Of a stretch of DNA of 29,671 nt, positions 25,544 to 29,671 are shown in pieces (positions within the stretch are counted from its first letter, which is position 1; every line of letters begins with the position of its first letter). The DNA is from JAGOUB01 sp964648045 (GTDB lineage: Bacteria; Patescibacteriota; Gracilibacteria; Peribacterales; Peribacteraceae): NCBI GenBank assembly GCA_964648045.1, contig CAZYNU010000011.1, forward strand, positions 1 through 29,671, given 5' to 3'. A model generated the notes under the pieces. The model was given only the letters and a program-made list of their open reading frames with translations. It ran no database searches and had not been told where the DNA came from. A program made the position numbers and the translations under genes.

Positions 25544-25687
25544 ATGCTCAGCCTCGAACAATGCAGGCAGATACTCAACAACCCCGACCTTACGGACGAG
25601 GAGATGGAGTGCGTGCGCGACAATCTCTACGCCTGGCTGAACCGATTTTTAGATGACCACTTTCACAAAGCGAGTAAGCGCTCGTGA
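25544..25687 (+). CDS. 47-residue small protein upstream of the recombinase
   Basis: ATG at 25544 opens a 47-codon frame ending TGA at 25685-25687, 9 bp before the recombinase ATG. The sequence is clearly protein-like, with amphipathic helices and no low complexity: LSLEQCRQILNNPDLTDEEM, then VRDNLYAWLNRFLDDHF. An LTDEE-type helix start followed by an aromatic helix recalls short ORFs I associate with large serine recombinases, though I cannot verify that. A possible extended GTG start lies at 25529. The tight spacing suggests co-transcription, and a partner or regulator of the recombinase is the simplest guess. Confidence 0.6.
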   Translation: MLSLEQCRQILNNPDLTDEEMECVRDNLYAWLNRFLDDHFHKASKRS

Positions 25688-25696
25688 ATCAACTCT

Positions 25697-27325
25697 ATGC
25701 CTACAAAAGCCGTTATCTACTGCCGGGTTTCCTCTGAGAAGCAGAAGCGCGAAGGCCATGGCCTGGATTCTCAGGAGCATAACTGCCGTCAGTACGCCAA
25801 GAATCACGACTATGACGTTGTAGGTGTCTTTAAAGATGACATCACCGGCGGACTGAGCGAACGGCCCGGCTTCACGCTGATGCTCGAAGCGCTAACAACG
25901 CTCTCGGAAGAAAAACGGGATCTCGTCGTGATTATCGACGATATTAAAAGGTGGGCGCGAGACGTAACCGTGCACTGGTCTTTGAAAAAGACCGTGATGA
26001 AGCTAGGCGCACGAATCGAAAGTCCAAACTATCGCTTCGGCGAGTCGCCGGAAGATCATTTTATTGAGAACGTGATGGCGGCGCAGGCGGAACTGGAAAG
26101 AAAGCAAAATTACCGTCAGGTCATGCAGAAAATGCAGGCTCGATTGGAGAGAGGCTATTGGACATTCGATGAGCCGCCGGGCCTGCATTACATCAAGGAC
26201 CCCGTGCACGGCAGTATCCTCGCGCCAGACGAACCGAAGGCTTCCATCATTCGCGAGGCCCTACTGGGCTTCCTGTCTCGGCGATTCGAAACACAGACGG
26301 AGGTTGCTGCATTCCTTACGGAGAAGGAATTCACGCACAGAGCTGCCTTCAAGGGAAAGGTGCACTTGGGACAAGTCCACAGGCTCCTCACGCGCATGTT
26401 GTACGCGGGGTGGGTCGAGTATCCCAAATGGAACGTCGAGCGACGGAAGGGGCATCACGAGGGCCTTATCAGCATCGAGGAGTTCGATGCGATCCAGGCT
26501 CGCCTACAAGAAACCGAACGAACCCATCAACGAAAGGATGCCCATGAGGACTTCCCACTTCGCAGTCACCTTTCATGCTCCACATGCAGTCGACTCGTGA
26601 CCGCTAGCTGGAGCCGAGGGCGCGGCAAGTCCTACCCCTACTATCGCTGCACGACACGCTCCTGCGCACAGAAAAATAAAGGAATCCGAGCCGAGGCGGT
26701 GGAAAAGGATTTTTCCAAGCTGCTCAAGAAACTCACCCCTCAAAAGGAATCTCTCGACCTGGTAGAGGCAATCTTTCTCGATTTATGGGGCAAGCGTATG
26801 GAGTTACGACAGGAGGAGGACCGCAGGAAGCTCGCTGTCATCAAGGAAATGGAAAGTGAGATTGAGACGCTCTGCGTTCGTCTTGGGCGAGTAAAAGGCG
26901 AGATTCTTATTAGGAAGTACGAATCAAGAATCGAACAACTCGAAGAGCAAAAGCGCGGGATGGAGAGGAAACAGCCTGACGCAGCCGACCCTCGCTACGA
27001 CTTTGGAACCGTCTTCAAAGAAGTGCGTGGATTCATTCAAAAACCCGATTCGCTTTGGAAAAGCGATAGGTTCGAGGATAAACGAGCCCTGCTGAAGCTG
27101 GCTTTCGTGGGCACTTTGCCATACGACAAGCAAACGGGCTTTGGAACCGCGCGTTTTGCGCTTCCCTTTGAGCTTTGTAGGGTCGCCAAAGGCGATAAAA
27201 CGAGGATGGTGGAGATGCCGGGAATTGAACCCGGGTCCAATGCGTCGGACGGTGGCCGGTACTACCATGCTCCATTTCAGTTCTTCTTCACCGTCAGAAA
27301 GGAGCAAAGAGGGGTGAAGAAGTGA
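25697..27325 (+). CDS. Large serine recombinase (site-specific integrase of the island)
   Basis: The 542-residue protein starts with the resolvase/invertase catalytic domain (YCRVSSEKQ, nucleophile Ser12, and an IIDDIKRWARD segment). It continues with a recombinase domain (~160-280), a zinc ribbon (CSTC near residue 294, paired with a later CTTRSC element) and a coiled coil (~370-430), the architecture of large serine integrases. It is the expected integrase for the ssrA-targeted island and lies at the intact-ssrA end. Its reading frame crosses the attachment site: residues through MVEMP are island-encoded and the last 34 residues (beginning GIEPGS) are antisense translation of host tmRNA. 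In the excised circle the frame would instead run into the left end of the island and stop after 21 different residues at 9880-9882. The 3' end overlaps the tmRNA gene by 119 bp on the opposite strand. Confidence 0.93.
   Translation: MPTKAVIYCRVSSEKQKREGHGLDSQEHNCRQYAKNHDYDVVGVFKDDITGGLSERPGFTLMLEALTTLSEEKRDLVVIIDDIKRWARDVTVHWSLKKTVMKLGARIESPNYRFGESPEDHFIENVMAAQAELERKQNYRQVMQKMQARLERGYWTFDEPPGLHYIKDPVHGSILAPDEPKASIIREALLGFLSRRFETQTEVAAFLTEKEFTHRAAFKGKVHLGQVHRLLTRMLYAGWVEYPKWNVERRKGHHEGLISIEEFDAIQARLQETERTHQRKDAHEDFPLRSHLSCSTCSRLVTASWSRGRGKSYPYYRCTTRSCAQKNKGIRAEAVEKDFSKLLKKLTPQKESLDLVEAIFLDLWGKRMELRQEEDRRKLAVIKEMESEIETLCVRLGRVKGEILIRKYESRIEQLEEQKRGMERKQPDAADPRYDFGTVFKEVRGFIQKPDSLWKSDRFEDKRALLKLAFVGTLPYDKQTGFGTARFALPFELCRVAKGDKTRMVEMPGIEPGSNASDGGRYYHAPFQFFFTVRKEQRGVKK
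27207..27220. repeat. Right attachment site of the island (within the ssrA 3' end)
   Basis: TGGTGGAGATGCCG is identical to the left site. It corresponds to the tmRNA 3' CCA, discriminator, 3' acceptor strand and the first base pairs of the T arm, so integration regenerates a complete tmRNA 3' end. A serine recombinase would cut at a dinucleotide inside this identity. Confidence 0.9.
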
Positions 27326-27437
27326 TGACGCACAATACTGGTCGGCGCTCGCGTCAGGGCGCAGCCAGCCTCGCTAATGGCGCCTTGCTCCGGTAGCGAG
27401 AATCGCGGAGAGACGTGTTCGTGCTAGGACGAACTGC

Positions 27438-27527
27438 TTAGGCCAGGACCAGGGCCGGGCTGTTCACACCCAAGCGGGCGAGAACGGCGTCGGCGATCTT
27501 GTCGGCCTTGCTGACGAGTGAATCGGC
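27438..27527 (-). other. Proteolysis-tag reading frame of tmRNA
   Basis: A frame ending GCC TAA (stop 27440-27438) encodes a C-terminus SPALVLA, the hydrophobic Ala-ending signature of tmRNA degradation tags. Reading back, the frame passes ADKIADAVLARLGVN and could resume at GCC 27527 (ADSLV...), giving about 29 residues. The exact resume codon is uncertain because it is set by upstream structure, so a shorter tag is possible. Confidence 0.65.
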
Positions 27528-27646
27528 AGGTATTGGTTGCAAAAGTGGGTATCGGGAACTGATGCGATCCCGGGTAGGGGCACAACCGCGCGATAGGTCG
27601 CACTGTCGAAGCCTGTCATCCCCAGTGGTGCCAGAGGGCTACGACG

Positions 27647-27655
27647 ATTATACCA
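27647..27655 (-). promoter_or_regulatory. Probable ssrA promoter (extended -10)
   Basis: TGGTATAAT on the minus strand is a perfect -10 hexamer with the TGN extension, 23 nt upstream of the tmRNA 5' end. The precursor would carry a leader of about 16 nt for RNase P. No good -35 is visible, as is usual for extended -10 promoters. The TAA inside TATAAT is also the stop codon of the upstream glycosyltransferase gene. Confidence 0.6.
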
Positions 27656-28877
27656 CCGCCAAGGCCTCCACCGGGGCAAAAACCGCCGGATTTTCCTGTG
27701 TCTGGGGCGCTTCGCGGAGCTCCTCTACCGCGTCGGCGACGCGCTCGGCCAGTGCTTCCCAGCTGAGAGCGAGGCGATGGCGTTCGGCCGCGCGATCACC
27801 GAGTAGGCGGCGCTGGGCCAGCGGCGTTTCGACCCAGGCCACCATCGCGTCCGCCAGCGAGGTGCCATTGAAGTCGACAAAGGAGAGGAGCGGCTCGTCG
27901 GCGAAGTGCTCCGAGACGGCGCGCAGGCGCGTGCAGGCCACGGGCAGACCGAGCATGAGGTACTCGGGTAGCTTGCCCAAAAAGGCCGCATGGCTGCCAG
28001 CCGACGATTCGTAGGGAATCCAGGCCACGGCCGAGGGCGGCAGAAGCTCGGCCACCTGCGCGTAGGGCACGAAGCCTGGCGTCTCAATGGCACCACGGCC
28101 AATCAGGCGCGCGACGGCGCGGACAAAAGCACGCAGTGCGGGCGTCTCGCGGCCGATTAGGCGGAAGCGCGCGTCGGGACGGCGGGCATGCACGGCCAAC
28201 ACAGCGTCACGAGCGATGGTGCCGAGATGATGGTGGTCGAACGACGAGTGCAGCACAAAAAGCGGACGGTCATCCTCGGGCTCGCGCCACTTGCGGTGAA
28301 AGAGGGCGGGATCGGCGCCGAAGCGGATGGTCTTGAGCCGCTCGAGTGGCACACCACGGCCGGCAAAACGCTCAGCCAGCACATCGGAAATGCAGAGGAC
28401 GCGATCGGGCTGGAAGCGACTTGGCAGCGAGAGCTCATACTCTTGCAACCATCGCAGGAGCGTCGGGGCCAGACGCGCAGCCGCCCAGCCTTCCAGCCAG
28501 CCGGTGAGGAAATCGAGGTAGTTGAACACACACGGCACGCCCAGCTTTCGCCCCAGGCGGCCAGCCGCCACCGCGGCCACCGTCCCCTGCCCAAAGACCA
28601 CGTCGTAGGCAGCGGCGGCATGCTCGCGGGCAACGGCCTCTTCTAACCAACGGATGATACGCGGGTAGTGGAGCAGGCGGCCGCGGCTTTGGCGGTCACC
28701 GCGGAACGACGGGTGGAAGAGTCGCAGCCCCTGGTCGGGCGGCGGCAGCCCGGGCGGGCAGAACACATCGACCACATGACCGCGAGCCCGCAGTGCGCGC
28801 ACAACATAGAGCGCCTCGGAGGAACCGCCGCCGGAGGGCGGCCAAAACGGCTCGTGACTAAGGAACGCAATTCTCAT
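27648..28877 (-). CDS. GT4-family glycosyltransferase
   Basis: The 409-residue protein begins MRIAFLSHEPFWPPSGGGSS, the N-terminal glycine-rich loop of GT-B glycosyltransferases (GT4 type). It has a RFGADPALFHRKW segment, SFDHHHLGTI and a C-terminal donor-site region LLPPSAVAWIPYESSAG followed by KLPEYLMLGLPVACT. The open frame extends to 29072, but that part only overlaps the upstream methyltransferase in another frame. ATG 28877 overlaps that gene's TGA (ATGA), so translation is coupled. The pair probably belongs to a surface polysaccharide or glycolipid locus continuing beyond the window. The high GC content matches the flank. The gene ends 24 bp before tmRNA. Confidence 0.88.
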   Translation of the reverse strand: MRIAFLSHEPFWPPSGGGSSEALYVVRALRARGHVVDVFCPPGLPPPDQGLRLFHPSFRGDRQSRGRLLHYPRIIRWLEEAVAREHAAAAYDVVFGQGTVAAVAAGRLGRKLGVPCVFNYLDFLTGWLEGWAAARLAPTLLRWLQEYELSLPSRFQPDRVLCISDVLAERFAGRGVPLERLKTIRFGADPALFHRKWREPEDDRPLFVLHSSFDHHHLGTIARDAVLAVHARRPDARFRLIGRETPALRAFVRAVARLIGRGAIETPGFVPYAQVAELLPPSAVAWIPYESSAGSHAAFLGKLPEYLMLGLPVACTRLRAVSEHFADEPLLSFVDFNGTSLADAMVAWVETPLAQRRLLGDRAAERHRLALSWEALAERVADAVEELREAPQTQENPAVFAPVEALAVV

Positions 28878-29647
28878 GCAGGTTTGCGAGCAGTGACGAA
28901 AGCGTTGAGTACACCGTATTTCAGCGGCGTGGCATCGACGAGTATACGCAACCAGCGCGGTACTGGCCGGTCGATGCACGACACAGATAGTGCATTGAAG
29001 CCGCGACTCTGGAAGTAGCGCCGAAGGTCCAGGGCATTGGTGACCACGGTGGCATCCTGGTCGGGAAACCACTCACCTGCAATACACGAGGGCATACGCT
29101 CAAAGTCGATGAATGGTTCACGAAGGCGGCGTAGCAGCGCACGAGCGTTTTGGAACTTCTGCAAGAGGCCACGCATACGCGGGTGGTAGTCGCGCCAACC
29201 GACGATGCGCAAGAAGTTTGGGCAGCAGACCACCATCGTGCCGCCCGGGCGCAGCACGCGCATCATCTCGTCGAGCAAGGCCACGGGCTCCTCCGTATGT
29301 TCCAACACGTTGCAGCAGCCCACCGCGTCCATCTCGCCGTCTGCAAACGGCAGCGTTTGGCCGTCGTAGAGCTGGCACTCCCCTTTGCCGGCACAACGCG
29401 CCAGCGACGACTCCGAGATTTCCACCCCAAACGCGTCGTATCCGGCCACAGTCAGAGCAGCGAGGGCTTCGCCGGTACCACAGCCCACATCAAGCACCCG
29501 ACGGCGATCGGCACCGCCAGCCAACGCCGCCACGTACACGTCGTGGTAGGCCCCCCTCCACAGACGCGGGGCCGTTTGGTAGGCATAGGGGCCGCGCGCG
29601 ATCACATCGGAATATCGCTCGTTATGGCGATAAAACTCTCGATCCAT
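28874..29647 (-). CDS. Class I SAM-dependent methyltransferase
   Basis: The 257-residue protein has the Methyltransf_11-type core: motif I VLDVGCGTGEAL (~residues 50-61), an acidic residue after strand 2 in FGVEIS, motif II-like MDAVGCCNVLEH, and a motif III region VLRPGGTMVVCCPN. It is followed by a variable C-terminal ~110 residues that would define the acceptor. It precedes and overlaps a GT4 gene, so sugar or glycolipid O-methylation is plausible. The ATG at 29647 is preceded by AACCTCCCT, which is not a Shine-Dalgarno on this strand. The upstream gene lies outside the window, and the last 24 bp show nothing more. Confidence 0.88.
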   Translation of the reverse strand: MDREFYRHNERYSDVIARGPYAYQTAPRLWRGAYHDVYVAALAGGADRRRVLDVGCGTGEALAALTVAGYDAFGVEISESSLARCAGKGECQLYDGQTLPFADGEMDAVGCCNVLEHTEEPVALLDEMMRVLRPGGTMVVCCPNFLRIVGWRDYHPRMRGLLQKFQNARALLRRLREPFIDFERMPSCIAGEWFPDQDATVVTNALDLRRYFQSRGFNALSVSCIDRPVPRWLRILVDATPLKYGVLNAFVTARKPA

Positions 29648-29671
29648 AGGGAGGTTGTCTGGAAGGCTATC

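Larger units (their letters stand above)
9803..27220. mobile_element. ssrA-integrated genomic island (serine-recombinase type, ~17.4 kb)
   Basis: A 14-bp direct repeat, TGGTGGAGATGCCG, occurs at 9803-9816 and 27207-27220. The right copy is the 3' end of an intact tmRNA gene and the left copy is an orphan fragment, the classical footprint of integration into a tmRNA 3' end. A large serine recombinase sits at the intact-ssrA end. An excisionase-like regulator, an ietAS-type defence pair and a set of metabolic cargo genes lie between the repeats. The interior is more A+T-rich than both flanks. No conjugation, replication or phage structural genes are seen, so this looks like a non-conjugative integrative island rather than an ICE or prophage. 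Confidence 0.9.
27207..27623 (-). ncRNA. ssrA: tmRNA (one-piece)
   Basis: The minus strand starts GGGGATGACAGGCTTCGACA at 27623 and ends CATCTCCACCA at 27207. The 5' GGGGATG pairs with 3' CATCTCC to form the acceptor stem (one G-U), and CCGGG-TTCAATT-CCCGG is the T arm, giving a complete tRNA-like domain with encoded CCA. Length is 417 nt. The gene rescues stalled ribosomes and tags their products. It lies 24 bp after the GT4 stop. Its 3' end abuts the island, so its original downstream region is now 17.4 kb away. The only nearby hairpin beyond the 3' end (TCGCC-AAA-GGCGA, 27183-27195) has no T-run, so 3' maturation probably depends on nucleases. The 3' 119 nt are antisense to the recombinase coding end. 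Confidence 0.95.

Noticed and set aside
9818..27278. Shared 10-mer GCTCCATTTC at 9818-9827 and 27269-27278 as a second part of the attachment repeat
   Set aside because: It lies at different distances from the 14-bp core (1 bp and 48 bp), so it is not collinear with the attachment repeat and is probably coincidence.
27207..27280. A separate tRNA gene at the right attachment site
   Set aside because: The T arm and acceptor 3' strand pair with a 5' GGGGATG 400 nt away, and a tag frame lies between them, so this is the tRNA-like end of tmRNA, not a tRNA.
28878..29072. 65-residue N-terminal extension of the right-flank GT4 gene
   Set aside because: It lies inside the upstream methyltransferase gene in another frame; the ATG at 28877 forms a standard ATGA overlap and starts the conserved GT-B loop.
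29113..29649. 178-residue plus-strand ORF at the right end
   Set aside because: It is antisense to the methyltransferase, very Arg/Pro-rich, as expected for a shadow frame in GC-rich DNA, with no domain.

Overview
The window reads as a bacterial chromosome segment from a draft or metagenome assembly: it contains a 10-N scaffold gap at 2102-2111 and both ends are open. TGA works as an ordinary stop codon in several genes, so there is no code change. GC-rich flanks (about 1-9800 and 27207-29671) enclose a visibly more A+T-rich block of about 17.4 kb. The giant secreted NHL-repeat protein, the GT-C/TPR membrane protein and the small-ORF plus serine-recombinase module recall Candidate Phyla Radiation (Patescibacteria) genomes, but that assignment is a guess; no rRNA or other clear taxonomic marker is present.

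Left flank: the C-terminal end of a tail-fibre-like surface protein (3-1013, +) runs into a giant NHL beta-propeller gene (6824-1022, -) interrupted by the assembly gap. That gene is preceded in an operon by a polytopic GT-C-like protein with C-terminal TPRs (9239-6849, -). A VOC/glyoxalase-fold gene (9350-9799, +) ends 3 bp before the island.

Island (9803-27220): a 14-bp direct repeat identical to the 3' end of tmRNA bounds it on both sides. The intact ssrA gene lies at the right end (27623-27207, -) and a large serine recombinase abuts it, reading through the attachment site into antisense tmRNA sequence. From left to right the cargo is a NUDIX hydrolase; a dense block of three glycosyltransferases, an ATP-grasp ligase, a YkgJ-like cysteine-cluster protein, a gamma-glutamylcyclotransferase-like protein, a pyruvoyl AdoMet decarboxylase, a glycosyltransferase fused to a branched-polyamine-synthase (BpsA)-like domain and a QueE-like radical SAM enzyme; an ABC-F ATPase; an AAA+ ATPase/subtilase pair resembling the ietAS defence system; an excisionase-like regulator; an anchored small protein; a 47-codon ORF; and the recombinase.

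The most unusual content is the 10.9-20.5 kb block. AdoMet decarboxylase would make decarboxylated AdoMet, the aminopropyl donor, and its stop codon overlaps the start of a protein that joins a GT2 glycosyltransferase to a domain of the aminopropyltransferase BpsA type. This suggests an undescribed pathway that decorates a glycan, glycoside or small molecule with aminopropyl groups. The ATP-grasp and gamma-glutamylcyclotransferase-like proteins recall the protect/deprotect logic of butirosin biosynthesis, and the ABC-F protein could be a ribosome-protecting self-resistance factor. The product is inference only.

Right flank: behind ssrA, a GT4 glycosyltransferase (28877-27648, -) is translationally coupled to an upstream SAM methyltransferase (29647-28874, -), part of a surface-polysaccharide locus. 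The probable ssrA promoter overlaps the stop codon of the glycosyltransferase gene.
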